NCBI GenBank assembly: GCA_964036315.1
Contig: OZ038517.1
Span: forward strand, 56,710,656 to 56,774,655
Origin: Acanthosepion esculentum
Lineage: Eukaryota; Mollusca; Cephalopoda; Sepiida; Sepiidae
Length of the DNA stretch: 64,000 nucleotides
Reading direction: 5' to 3'
The notes under the pieces are model-generated. The model had not been told where the DNA came from, ran no database searches, and saw only the letters and a list, made by a program, of their open reading frames with translations. Made by a program: the position numbers and the translations under genes. Positions 10,930-21,099 of this stretch are shown piece by piece. How positions within the stretch are numbered: the first letter of the stretch is position 1; each line of letters starts with the position of its first letter.

Positions 10930-12560
10930 GAACAAGAGGCTTTAATATTTTTATTCAGCAAAGGCGGACTGAAAAGTTCTCAACTACACTAAGATGCAAG
11001 GGGTTATTGTGAGCGAAAGAAACTGAGAACGATTTATTGAAGAGGAAGGACAATAAAAGAACAGGTTTCAGAAACACAGAAGATAACGATTGGCGTTGCA
11101 TTTAAATTTTTGAAGATTATAGATGACAGGAAATTAAGAAATTGGAACTGTCAGCGTAGAACTTACTAGCAATTTAAACAGTAAAATTATGAGACCTAGC
11201 TGCCAGTCTCGTAATGCACTTACTATAATTCATGAAGTCGAGGTGCCATAAAAGAAAGTTCATCGGAACAATCTCCATTACAATATTTATAGAAAAAGCG
11301 GACGGAAGCTACATTTTATTAGTAAGACTGAAGCCAAGATGCCAGGTCAGTACCGATAATATTGCACATTTTGGAGGGAAATTTTTAAAGAATACGTAAA
11401 TACGTAGTAGAAGCATCAGATTAGATGTGACAGTGATATTCAATGCATGGAAGACTAATAAACGTGTCTAGAGCAATACCGTGAACCAACTTTTCTAGCA
11501 GCTGACCAATCAACTGATTTCATGTAATTGTTCTCCTTTATATCAGTGGAAAACTTTAGCCCGAGAAAACGCAATGAGTCACTCTCTTGGAGGTTAGCAT
11601 CAGCCATGATGTTGGAAAAGGAAAAAGGTTCTTTAAGGTGACTAAAAGAGATCAGTTTGGTTTTGGATGCGTTAAAATTAACAAGCTATTTCTTACCCCA
11701 GTTAACAACAGATTGAAGGTCTTTATTTCGATCAGCTGCCAATTTGACCGTATATAACCTGTTAGATTTATCATTAAGCCAGGAGTAAATAGCTGTGCCA
11801 CCAGCATGGATATCGAGGCAAGAACCAATGATACATGGATGGTCATTTATGAAAATTAGGAACAAAGTAGGTCAAATCATAGAACCCTGGGGAAATATAC
11901 ATTAATGTAAAACGATCTAGAAGAGCTGCCGTTAAAGACAACTTTCATTTCGCAAAGAAAGAAATCAAAGATTGAATCAAATAAAAATTCGACCAGAAAC
12001 ACCATAAACCTTTAACTTGTGAAGAATACCAGCATGAAAAACCCTGTCAAACGCCTTCAATATATTTAAATCAACAGCCCGAGTTTCGCCATTCAAAGCT
12101 TGACAGACTCTTTCAGTAATAAATGTTAAAAATCAGCAGTTGATCTAGAGAAACTAAAGCCATATTGTGTCTGAAAGAAGCCCCTGCGATGTGAGATTCG
12201 GAGTTGATTAGTATTTTGCCAAAAAGTGGTAAAAGACTAATAGGTCAATAGTCAGATGGATCAGACGGTTCGCCTGAGCTTTTAAAAACAGGAACCACAG
12301 AAGAGGATATCCAACAAGCGGGAAAGCAAGAAGTAGCAGGGCATTTATTGTAGAGTTTATAGAGAACGGGAGACAGTTCAGGAGTACATTTATTAAGAAC
12401 TATTGCTGGGATACTATTGAGTGTACATGATTTTTAGGAATCAAGGTTAGAGGTCGTAGCAGAAACCATGGACGGAGTATATATCACTCAACAGAGAATC
12501 AGTTCTACGTGGGAAGTCAGGCAAAGATGAAGCAGGTGAGCCAATGTTAGTATTTAAATT
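10930..12560 (-). pseudogene. CR1/jockey-group LINE relic 2
   Basis: The minus strand can be followed from a pre-RT segment near 12540-12350 (SSLPDFPRRT-like, then IPAIVLNKCTPELSP) through RT to a 3' end near 10930, where GATGCAAGGGGTTATTGTGAGCG resembles the 3' UTR phrases of the other copies. The catalytic box reads HAGGTAIY (about 11786-11821) where intact copies read YADDTTIY, so both active-site Asp are lost. Many stops and frameshifts are present. It is a 5'-truncated, long-dead copy of the family at 23425-24912 and 58455-59520. Confidence 0.75.
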
Positions 12561-12749
12561 TCTTTGTGACTGAGGTAATTAATTATGCATTTCTCACTGA
12601 CGTCATGATTTCAAATACTGGTTTTCAAAACAGGAAAAACTACATCAACTTGGAAAACTGGCGCAATAACATCTTCCTATCCCGTTTCTTTTCTGTTTAT
12701 TCTATTTATCCTTATACAGAACTAAACTAAATTTAGCTTCGTCGACGCA

Positions 12750-13300
12750 TAAAGTTTTAAATTCAACCAGGATTTATTATCTGTAGGTACAATATAAAAT
12801 GACACCGTGTTGAGGGAAATCGCATCAAGAAAACTGCAGGAATTCTTAGGCAAGGTATTAAAGGAAAGCATGAAGAAAGGACTAACGATCAATTGTAAGA
12901 AAGAAGAATATGCGATTGTCAGCAAGAGAAGCCATCCAAAATGTGAACTATGAATTGTAGATATGAAAATAAATTAAGTACAAATGTTTAAATATCTCCT
13001 AAGTTTTATAACAGACAACGAAAAATGTGATGCAGGAACACGAAGACGCTTTGAAACAGCAAAAGATGCCTTCGAAAAACTAAGTAAACGAGGAAGTTGT
13101 AAGGAAAATAGTAACAAATTCTATCAAAATGATTCAGAAATTCTTGGGATGCATAATGAGGAAATCGCGTTCTAAAATTTGACATTCACAGGACATAATG
13201 AAAATAAGAAAGGAACAGTGAACAACCTACCTTATTGCAAACTTGTGAAAAAAGATGTCAGAACGGGTAATAGGAGGGATATTAAGGGGGCAAATATTGG
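12750..13300 (+). pseudogene. RTE-like LINE fragment, C-terminal half
   Basis: Plus frames give KGLTINCKKEEYAIVSKRSH (about 12880-12935), then VQMFKYLLSFITDNEKCDAG (12980 onward), ETAKDAFEKLSKRG, and near 13180 LTFTGHNENKKGT. These are the conserved C-terminal blocks of the RTE-like family, whose consensus reads roughly KFKYLGSLIT...CDAE, then NLTLTGHIEGKR. Blocks between them are deleted and frames shift. Confidence 0.72.
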
Positions 13301-14490
13301 AAGTTATAGAAACCCATGATCTTCTACAAACTGAATAGACACGGTAGTGATCAGTGATCAACGAATTGAAATATTCAATTTAATATTGAACCTTATTCTT
13401 CGCCAACCATATTTTAAATACTTTATGTTGAACCATCACTTATACTAGGTCACTGAAGAAGTCCCCAAGATTTTCTCGAATGAACGACAAATCCGATATC
13501 ATTTGAATATTTAATGAAAACACGATTGAGAATTGATGTATATCCAGAAACAGGAATCTGCTTTTCCCTGAAATTTTGAGCTACAAAACTTAAAACGGCA
13601 TAAAAGAAAACTGAGGCGAACTTAAGGAAGATGCCATTTTTTTTTGTATTTAAATAAAGGGGTCATCATAAAAAGAAACTTTGTGAAAAAGGCAACAGCA
13701 AAAATGTGTTCAATCTGGAAAAATTATCGTTTGAACCACAAATCACTTATAATTAAAGTATTCAATGTGAATACAAAACAAACTTGATTTTTAATTCCAC
13801 TGTCCAGAGTAAAGAGATCTACTCCAGTAAAGAAAGGAAAGGTGAAAATAGATTACATCTTTCTTAAATATCACCCCCCACATCCATTAATGGATGAACT
13901 ATTTCCATGCTTTGACCCCCGGAGTTCAAGTCTCTAAACGTAGCAACTCACAGCTTTTAATATTAAGGAGCATTTTTCTTTTATTCTTTCTATTATGAAG
14001 TGTTTACAAATGTCTATCACGTCTTGACAAGCATTTTAGCTGCGGTCTGATTTGGGTCAAGTGGATACTGAGCCGTAATTTCTCAATTGTATTTACTGCT
14101 TAAAAAACTTTGACTTAAAGACGATTTTCTATCGACAGATTTGTTTATAATCGCTATTAATTGAAGCAACAGTCTAAACGAATTTAGTTCTAGAGTACTG
14201 CACACAATTTAGACATTTTTATACCACACCCAACCACATACACTAAGTGATATACTCATTTTTATACACTTGATATATACCGGGTGCGGTATATACATTT
14301 ACCCTTTATTCATTTTATCGTAAAATAAAAAAAACAGTTTTATCATTTGATTAATGAAAATTTACAGGTTGTTTGTTATATTTGTTGACAATATCAAAAT
14401 GGCTATCCGTGGCTTTCGCCATGGCCTTTGATCTCTGTTCAAATGAAGTGTATGACTTTATCCCGCTCTTTATTTAAATTGCACCACAAC
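13301..14490. other. Unassigned sequence
   Basis: No recognised coding content. At 14221-14296, ATACCACACCC and GGGTGCGGTAT form an 11-bp imperfect inverted repeat that could be the end of a DNA element, but nothing further supports it. Confidence 0.35.
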
Positions 14491-14499
14491 GTCATAAAA

Positions 14500-15130
14500 C
14501 TCTTATTTTGTGTATGAGATACAAAAATCATCGCTCTCCAATACGGGTCATATCGCACAATCCATAGGATTAATAGCAGCCCCTGATGGGGGTGAAATTA
14601 ACTTGTCAAAAATGTCACGAAAATGTCTCTTGAACCAGTTCTGCGTAAAATTGGCCGTGTGTACAGGAGTTCCGTCTTGAGAGAGAACATAGCGACTTCC
14701 AAATGTGGCTGACTGAGAGCCAGGGTAATACATCTCTCTGCAACATTTGCTAGTAAACTGACATTTACTTTCAATCTTTCTACAATGAACACCAAGGGCG
14801 ATTTCCAACTATCAGAAGCAACAGCAGCCCAAATCATGACACCGGTTGGTTTCTGTCGTTTGAAAAGTGTTCTGGTACCTTTCAGGAATGATTCCTGGTG
14901 AAGTGGCGTAAACCCTATCGTTTTGATAGTTGACCACAGCCTCCACAGCAGGAATGTAGCAACTGGGAAAATGAGAGAAAAATGAGATTGTTGTTGAGGA
15001 AAATCGCACCGACAGGAGGAAAATACTGCAACTACATATTACAAAAAAAAATGAAAGTGAAATCGGGTTTGAAGACACGGTACACATTCTGACAAAAATC
15101 TTTAGTGACAAGAGATCTCTGTTTAATGTT
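14500..15130 (-). pseudogene. mariner-like (Tc1/mariner superfamily) transposase relic
   Basis: Minus frames give NRVYAT/NDRVYATSPGIIPERYQNTF, then MIWAAVASDSWKSPLVFI, then SQDGTPVHTANFTQNWFKRH, then INPMDCAI. These match the mariner pattern in which QDGTPxHTA holds the second catalytic Asp and SPDLNPMDY the third. The third Asp is gone (SGAAINPMD replaces SPDLNPMD) and the first region is scrambled. At least two frameshifts split the domain, since the overlapping minus frames 14598-14837 and 14548-14808 each hold part. I did not find terminal inverted repeats. Confidence 0.78.
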
Positions 15131-15339
15131 CGTTAGAGGCGTATGAATCTAACCAAATAAGACGAAGATTTTGTTACGTATGCTGATATCGTCAAAGAAT
15201 GTGAAAAGTTTAGAATTAACGAAAATTGTACAAAACGGTAATATTACAGTGCAAGAAATAGACAATTGCCAGACAATTCTAAGTCCGAAATACGACGCTG
15301 AATAAATTAAGAAAAAAAAAGAATATTTGTACAGGCAAA
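15131..15339. other. Spacer before the second Gypsy relic
   Basis: AT-rich. It may contain decayed gag (ILVQGKGQTY-like short runs) but nothing is firm. Confidence 0.3.
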
Positions 15340-15531
15340 GGACAAACGTACAAAGAGGAGAATAAATCCTGGTTTCGGATGTGGTATATTACTTCTTGGA
15401 AAAGACTGCCTATTTAAAAATGTAGAATGTTAATAGTTTGATAAAATTGAACATATAAAGTCACACTGTAAAACTCAACCAAGAAAAAATTATCACAGAA
15501 AGAGAATCATACACAGCATTGCGACGGGAAA

Positions 15532-15738
15532 ATGCTCACAGAAAATAAAAGGAAATGTGTGAATGTGAAAATAAGTAATGTGGGTGTGAATATGCTACTG
15601 GACACTGGTAGTGATATTTCAATAATCAGGGAAACCACATGGATGAAAACTGGAAACCCTTTATCAAAAAGACTTAAAGTCGTGATTTCAATTTCTGGAG
15701 ATAAATTATTTTTTTATATATGGAGAAATGACTTGTAA
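15532..15738 (+). pseudogene. Gypsy protease fragment
   Basis: The frame contains VGVNMLLDTGSDISIIRETTW: the DTGS active-site loop of a retroviral-type aspartic protease, preceded by two zinc-knuckle-like Cys/His clusters (GKDCLFK and KIEHIKSHCKT at 15395-15475). In Gypsy elements this protease matures the Gag-Pol product. The frame ends soon after the catalytic loop, and no flap region is recognisable. Confidence 0.75.
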
Positions 15739-16149
15739 TGTCACATTCTGTAATAAGCAAGTAAAAACTAAAGTTTGTGTATTTAAAAAATGCTACGAAT
15801 TTATTCGGTACTGACTCGATAGCACAATTTGAATTTTGGGATTTGCCGATAAACGTTTATTGTAAAAACATAAAAGGACATTTTCAACAACAACAAAAAA
15901 GGTTCGAAGCCAAAACGGAGCATACAATTCGCAGCATTGGAACAGGTCAATGAAGAGTTGAACAGTCTCGAAAGAATCGTGGTGCAATAGAAAAAATTAA
16001 CCATCCGAAATGGGCTGCATCAGCAGTGTATGTAAAGAAAAATAAATAAAACTCTTGTTTGCGCTCATTTTTTTTTCGACAGTATTAAACAGTTGTTTAG
16101 AAACACATTAAAACCAATTACCAATTAAAACCAAGTACAAAGTATTTTT

Positions 16150-16730
16150 TTTTCGAAGCTAGACAGCGGAAGAAAATTTTCAAATCTGGATCGCTCTTTA
16201 CAAATTCAAATTGAAAATGAATGGTCGGAATTAACGACTATAAATACGCACAGAGTATTATATAAGTTTAACCGACTTTCTTTTGCTACCATCTATTTTT
16301 TTTTTTCAACAAACTGTGGATACCATGCTTGCGGATTGCGGTTTCTCAGTGGAGTACCTGGACGATATTTTAATCAAAAGTGTATCTAAAGAACAACATG
16401 TTGACATGTGAAAAAACTAAGTCAAATTCAAGATCCATGAAGAAAAATGCGTATTGTTTTTTCTGAAAATGAATTACCTTGGTCAAATTATTAATAAAAA
16501 TGGTCATCAACCAGATCCGTCGAGGGCAAGTGTAATAAAAAAATATGTCTACCAACAAACGTGACTACGTTCCAAGATTTTCTAGGAATGGTTAATTACT
16601 ATCAAATATGCATAATTTGAGAGCTCCTGAACGATTTCCTTAAGGAGTAAAGTGGAACTGGAATGAAAACTGTCAAAAGGAGTTTGACGAAATAAAAATA
16701 CTTACGTCAGATTTATTATCATTAGCACAC
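16150..16730 (+). pseudogene. Gypsy reverse transcriptase fragment
   Basis: Translation gives TTINTHRVLYKFNRLSF, then a Phe-rich T-run, QQTVDTMLADCGFSVEYLDD (catalytic YLDD near 16350), then KCVLFFLKMNYLGQIINKNG and QPDPSRASVIKK. Motif A is decayed. T-runs at 16140-16160 and 16295-16310 break the frame. Confidence 0.82.
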
Positions 16731-16731
16731 T

Positions 16732-17043
16732 ATGTTCCAAAAGCAAGAAATTGCAGTGACGTTAAATGCTAGTGAGTGCAGTGTTGGCGAGGTGATTTTA
16801 CACAAATACAATGGCAGTAAAATGAAAGCCTTCGCTTATGTTTCATGTTCGCTCCTACCAGCAGATAACAATTACAGCCAAATAGAAAAAGAGGCTCTCG
16901 CAATTATATTTGCTGTGAAGAAATTTCATAAATTTATTCATGGAAGAAATTCTAGGTTGCAAACACACCACAGTCCTCTATTAACAGTTTATGGTTCAAA
17001 GAAAGGAATACCTACTCATACAACTATTAGACTACAATGCTAG
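16732..17043 (+). pseudogene. Gypsy RNase H fragment
   Basis: A 103-codon frame with TLNASECSVGEVILHKYNGS, then FAYVSCSLLPADNNYSQIEK, EALAIIFAVKKFHKFIHGR, and QTHHSPLLTVYGSKKGIPT. Family members read ASDAS and QTDHKPLL; here the first Asp position reads Asn-Ala-Ser and the other Asp is His (QTHHSPLL), so the nuclease is dead. It is the longest clean frame in this element. Confidence 0.85.
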
Positions 17044-17094
17044 GGTACCATCACAAAGATAGAACTTTAGTCAGACAGATACTCCGTGATCAAT

Positions 17095-17400
17095 GCTGAA
17101 TATAGATTTTGCAGGTTCTATGAACGGATTACATTATCATGTGGTATTTGATAGTTTCATTAAATTGACGGAAGTGCAAAAAATCCAACATCTTCAGTGA
17201 CCGCGAATTTCTTGCATGAACTGCGAGATATGGCATAACAGATACCATAGTTTCTGTTAACGGAACGCAATTGACGAGTAAAGTCGTGGAACTTTCAAGG
17301 ACAAGTTCCAGAAAAACAAAGCGTACTGAAGAAGTGGATCTGAGACAAAAATGCTACAAAGTCAAATACGTTGGCGAATTCTCCGGAAAGAGAAGGGGGA
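17095..17400 (+). pseudogene. Gypsy integrase fragment
   Basis: LNIDFAGSMNGLHYHVVFDS keeps the first catalytic Asp. The second motif reads SVNGTQL where family members have SDNGTQF, so the second Asp is lost. The Glu region is deleted; the C-terminal piece (KVKYVGEFSGKRR-like) follows directly. Confidence 0.72.
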
Positions 17401-17409
17401 GATGCTAAT

Positions 17410-17953
17410 ACTAATAAAAAACAAAATATTTATAAAAAGTATTAATCTCAAAAGGTGGATTAAATAGTACACCCACGGTGACTATATGAACAAGTCCATA
17501 ACAATAAATAAAGAACTCCAGGTCAGCGGTAAGAAGCCGTTTGGAGTCAGTCTTCAGACTAAGTAATATAGACGTCATGGCAAGTTGCCGAAGCGTTAAT
17601 ATTATAAGCGCTACGAAATTAGTTATAAAAGTTACTCTTGAAACTTTTCCACACATTAAAAAGAGTTTTTCAGTAAACATTCAACAGTTTTATCACTTCA
17701 CAAGTCTTCATACGTGCCATTTGACAATCTGATCACGTTTTGATTGAGCCACCACCATTAAGCTCAAAACATAAAATAAAGAATGTTGGGGCGTCTTATG
17801 AAAAATTTGAAACTATTTTTACGAATAGGTATGTTTCAGTTTGTTTAAGTAATAGACAAATATGTATGCCACACCCGATAAATGCAGCATATACGCTTGC
17901 GAATTGTTCATTTACTTATGTACGCATTTATTTTCACACACACAGATACGGAT

Positions 17954-17955
<2 letters not shown>
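17410..17955. other. Unassigned sequence
   Basis: Short frames without motifs. It may hold the right LTR of the second Gypsy relic, but no repeat partner was seen. Confidence 0.3.
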
Positions 17956-17956
<1 letters not shown>

Positions 17957-18032
<76 letters not shown>

Positions 18033-18035
18033 AGA
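17957..18035. repeat. (TA)n-(TG)n-(GA)n microsatellite
   Basis: About 65 bases of TA followed by short TG and GA runs; the overlapping Ile-Tyr frames are artefacts. Confidence 0.97.
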
Positions 18036-18152
18036 GAGAAATCAGTTTTTTTATCCGACATTATATCCTGCTACTCCAAACGATATTTTGTGAATGCCCA
18101 TGTTTGAGTAGATTCCCTGTTTGTTTTGTTTTTAAAGTAAGGTAAATAACAT

Positions 18153-18287
18153 CTACCGGCTTGCGCATTCGAGAGACTTAATAAAAAGAATGTTCTCTCC
18201 GGAAGGGTTCGAATCTGCTTTTCCCACCACTGCTTTCCCCATCCGGCATCGCTCTTTATTAAGTCTCTCAAATTCACAGGCCGGTAG
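18153..18287. repeat. Short inverted-repeat element (MITE-like hairpin)
   Basis: CTACCGGCTTGCGCATTCGA and the following AGACTTAATAAA at the left are matched in reverse complement at 18255-18287 with about 5 mismatches in 33 bp. The 135-bp unit therefore has terminal inverted repeats around a 70-bp core containing GGGTTCGAATC, a box-B-like word. It could be a MITE or a SINE-derived foldback; no transposase is present. Confidence 0.72.
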
Positions 18288-18579
18288 ACCTATTAATAAA
18301 AAAGATAGAACGTCTACTCAGTGTGAATTCACATAAATATATGCATCGATCACGAGCATGAGATCCTTAACCCATTTTGTGTCTTAAGTGTATTACATGT
18401 ACTACAGTTGTGGATGTGTCTGGGCAGGGTCCATCTCTCTTCAGGCTGCTTTTGAATTTAGTTTTCCTTCTATACTGATTACCCTACCAAAGCCAAAGAG
18501 ATCAATCTGTTCTGCTACCCTTAGCTAAAGGAAGATTAAATCACGCTTTTTCCAAAGGCGCGAAGTGAAGAAAGAGAAT

Positions 18580-18650
18580 CGACCGTAATTTGAACTCGCC
18601 TTGGCGATTCCACCTTCCGTGCCGATAACCCTTACCGGCCCATACGTATC
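18580..18650 (-). repeat. tRNA-like SINE fragment
   Basis: The minus strand reads GGGCCGGTAAGGGTTATCGG followed after a stem-like GGAATCGCCAAGGCG by GAGTTCAAATTAC, resembling box A, an anticodon arm and box B. Pairing of the acceptor stem is not seen. It is probably a SINE relic; weak. Confidence 0.35.
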
Positions 18651-19200
18651 TAGATAGATAGAGATACGCACGAAATAAATACGTACCTTCAGCGGAAATC
18701 TATTTCAAATAATCTGAAATATATACAAAATGTTTTAAACGCTTTTCTCAATTCATCTGCACACATTAACCTAGTAAGATACTTAATAAGTTGACGAAAA
18801 TGAATGCACCTACATTACACGCATCGTTTCGAGTGATAAGCGATAATTAACTCGTTGATAACGAATTAGAAAGTCTATTTTTCTTTTGCGACATAGAGTT
18901 AAAAGAAAAGCAGTCATATGCAATATAAACATTCTAACATGTCTTTTCAGTTGATGTGACATTATACAATTCACTTTCCTTTTTCCGGTGTTTGGTTAAT
19001 GAACATTTCTCTTGTATAGAAAATTAATTTCAATTTCGTGATTGGAATTTTCACAATGGACTAGTTTTAATAAATTCCCGTTTTAAATTCAAATTGTGTT
19101 CATTTTATTATTCATTTCATTTAATCCGTCCAAGATTTAAATTATTAAAATATTCGCTTTCGAAATAGTCATTTTTATAAAATTTAATTGAAAGATTTTT
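18651..19200. other. Unassigned AT-rich sequence
   Basis: No motif or frame worth naming; becomes strongly AT-rich towards the palindrome at 19201. Confidence 0.4.
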
Positions 19201-19292
19201 AAATATCGAAATTATTCTACCATTTTGAAATAAAATGATGATTTTTAAAAATCATCATTTTATTTCAAAATGGTAGAATAATTTCGATATTT
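19201..19292. repeat. Perfect 92-bp palindrome (no loop)
   Basis: Bases 19201-19246 are exactly reverse-complemented by 19247-19292, centred on ATTTTT|AAAAAT. Outside 92 bp the symmetry continues imperfectly for about 20 bp (AAAGATTTTT left, AATTTATCTTTT right). A perfect loopless palindrome of this length is unlikely by chance even in AT-rich DNA. It may be a foldback MITE or a recent inverted duplication. Confidence 0.95.
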
Positions 19293-19389
19293 TAATTTAT
19301 CTTTTAAATATAAAGTTGTTTTTTTTTATGATATCCAAATTAGGGATTGCAGTTGTATGCATTCGGTATTGGCTCTACAGTTCAAGTAT

Positions 19390-19990
19390 CATTCTACTGA
19401 GACTTGCGCCGACAACCCAACGAAATGTGACACAAAGGTCACATTTAATGTGTTTTATCGGCAGTCCCTCCCGAAGGAGATTTAATGGTTGGGGAGATGG
19501 CCCCTTAGAACTTGAGGTAATACTCCTGGCAGAGGAGCGAACTCCTCTGTTGATCAGTCATATGAAACATTGCTCGTAGCACCGGCAACAGTAAAAGTAT
19601 CATGGTATTTACTCGTCCCCCTACCTCCATCACGGTGACGTGTTGTGACACAAGATCGGTTTAATGTGAAGACTTCCAGCGCGTACACTTAGGCCAGGGA
19701 CAAAAATAGCCCAGCCCCGCATCCGTCGGCTGTGCTGGTATCAGTATTACTACCGATCCCTCTCAATGAGGGTGTAGTGTCTCGGACAGCTGTTCCCGGG
19801 ACCAGGCACCTCTCAATATTTTTTCAGTTGCGCTCTTTCCACAGACAGGGACACAACTGAGAGATATCAACAGTACAAGTAGGACAAGTACCCTTTACGT
19901 AGCGAGCCTATACATAACGTTACTCAAGGACATATGCTAATTAGTGGTAGCAGCATTAAACAGCCACTACCAAAACATATTTGATGGTAT
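19390..19990. other. Unassigned GC-richer block
   Basis: Composition changes from about 25-30% GC outside to near 50% (for example GCCCAGCCCCGCATCC at about 19710). An 87-codon plus frame at 19316-19579 overlaps the left part, but I do not recognise the protein. The block may be a TE fragment, perhaps an untranslated region or GC-rich SINE/LINE tail. Confidence 0.35.
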
Positions 19991-20019
19991 CTATGAAGGT
20001 TTTTTTAATCCTTTCACCC

Positions 20020-20440
20020 CAAGCATGACGATAATGCCAATAAGACGCAAGGGGCTACTGGGTGCGAAATAAATTAAGACTTTAGTGTGGCCAAAGGACA
20101 ATAAAACAAGAGCATTCAAGAAGATAGAAGATGGCGATTGACGTTGCATTTAAAATTTTGAAGTTGGCAGAGAAGCGAGAAACCGGAAGTGAGTTCAACG
20201 TTTAAGAATTGCCAGAAAAGAAACTATTATATAACTTGCAATTATATCTACCTATTTTAATAGTAAAAGGATTAGATCTATCTGCCAATCCCGTAGTTCG
20301 CGTAAATTCAAACAGTCGCGGTGCCAAGAACAATTGCTATTACAATATTTATAGAAAAGGCAGATGGAAACCACGTCACGGCCGTAGGATAGTGACTAAA
20401 GACACAGTTTTCACACAGCTTTTTTCTCAAAAATGGCTCA
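20020..20440 (-). pseudogene. CR1/jockey-group LINE relic 3 (3' end)
   Basis: The left edge has AGACGCAAGGGGCTACTGGGTGCGAAAT, the same 3' UTR phrase as near 23445 and 61650. Then GCATTTAAAATTTTGAAG parallels the last coding stretch of the other minus copies (23545-23565, 58540-58562). Only the C-terminal 100 or so codons and UTR are present. No intact frame. Confidence 0.62.
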
Positions 20441-20444
20441 AAAG

Positions 20445-20952
20445 TATTCTCCTGTGAAGCTAAAGTATCTGGTATGTCTGGGTTTGGGTAGCTACTGCTC
20501 CGGAACAGCAGGTTCCTTCCCCCAGACCAGATTTCAGTGCTTTTATTCATAAAAATCTTCCAAAGTGTCTTTTTGTAAGACCTCTGTATTCATGTTATCG
20601 TTTTTGTCGTCGCCGTCATCTTCTTTTTCATCGTCGTTGTTGTTGTAGCTAATTAGGTCTGTTGGATTTTGAATACTTGATACCAACAATATACAAAATA
20701 GCAAAACAGAGACATGTCATTGTTTTCTTTGTTTATCGGTATTACACGAAATTCTCACAGTGATAATTATGAGTAAAAATTATTTTCAAAGTGTTAAGTA
20801 TTTAGTGTTCAGTAGATGCTTGTTGATTTTTTTTAAATCATTGGCATGTCTAAAGATTGGTTATTTCTAAAGATTAGTAAATCAGACAAATTCGTTTCAT
20901 TTTCGGTTCAGTTTCGTCAAAAATCTTTGATAATTAATTTTCACTTCGTATT

Positions 20953-20954
<2 letters not shown>
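20445..20954. other. Unassigned sequence
   Basis: AT-rich, with a trinucleotide-like TCGTCGTTGTTG block at 20620-20645. No gene is recognised. Confidence 0.4.

Positions 20955-20955
<1 letters not shown>

Positions 20956-21011
<56 letters not shown>
20956..21011. repeat. (TG)n microsatellite
   Basis: A pure TG run of about 56 bases. Confidence 0.97.
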
Positions 21012-21013
<2 letters not shown>

Positions 21014-21099
21014 GATTCGTTTCGTTTTCATCGCTCTTTTATTAATACTTTTTGGTAATCTTAAAAAACGAACAAGCTTGAACGATTATGCTGAATCTG

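Larger units (their letters stand above)
15340..17400 (+). mobile_element. Gypsy LTR retrotransposon relic 2 (gag end to integrase, no LTRs found)
   Basis: Plus-strand order: nucleocapsid zinc-knuckle-like sequence (15365-15480), protease (15532-15738), RT (about 16150-16720), RNase H (16732-17043) and integrase (about 17095-17390). The order and motifs match the 3516-6391 element, so both belong to the same Gypsy group. All domains are shortened and frameshifted. A purine stretch (AGAGAAGGGGGAGA) at 17389-17402 precedes a TG and could be the polypurine tract, but no matching LTR pair is visible. Confidence 0.78.

Noticed and set aside
14221..14296. Inverted repeat considered as a mariner terminal repeat
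   Set aside because: Only 11 bp with a mismatch, and no partner was found on the far side of the transposase relic.
17740..18145. Three overlapping plus frames of 80-97 codons
   Set aside because: They stay open because TA/TG repeats lack stop codons in those frames; flanks show no motif.
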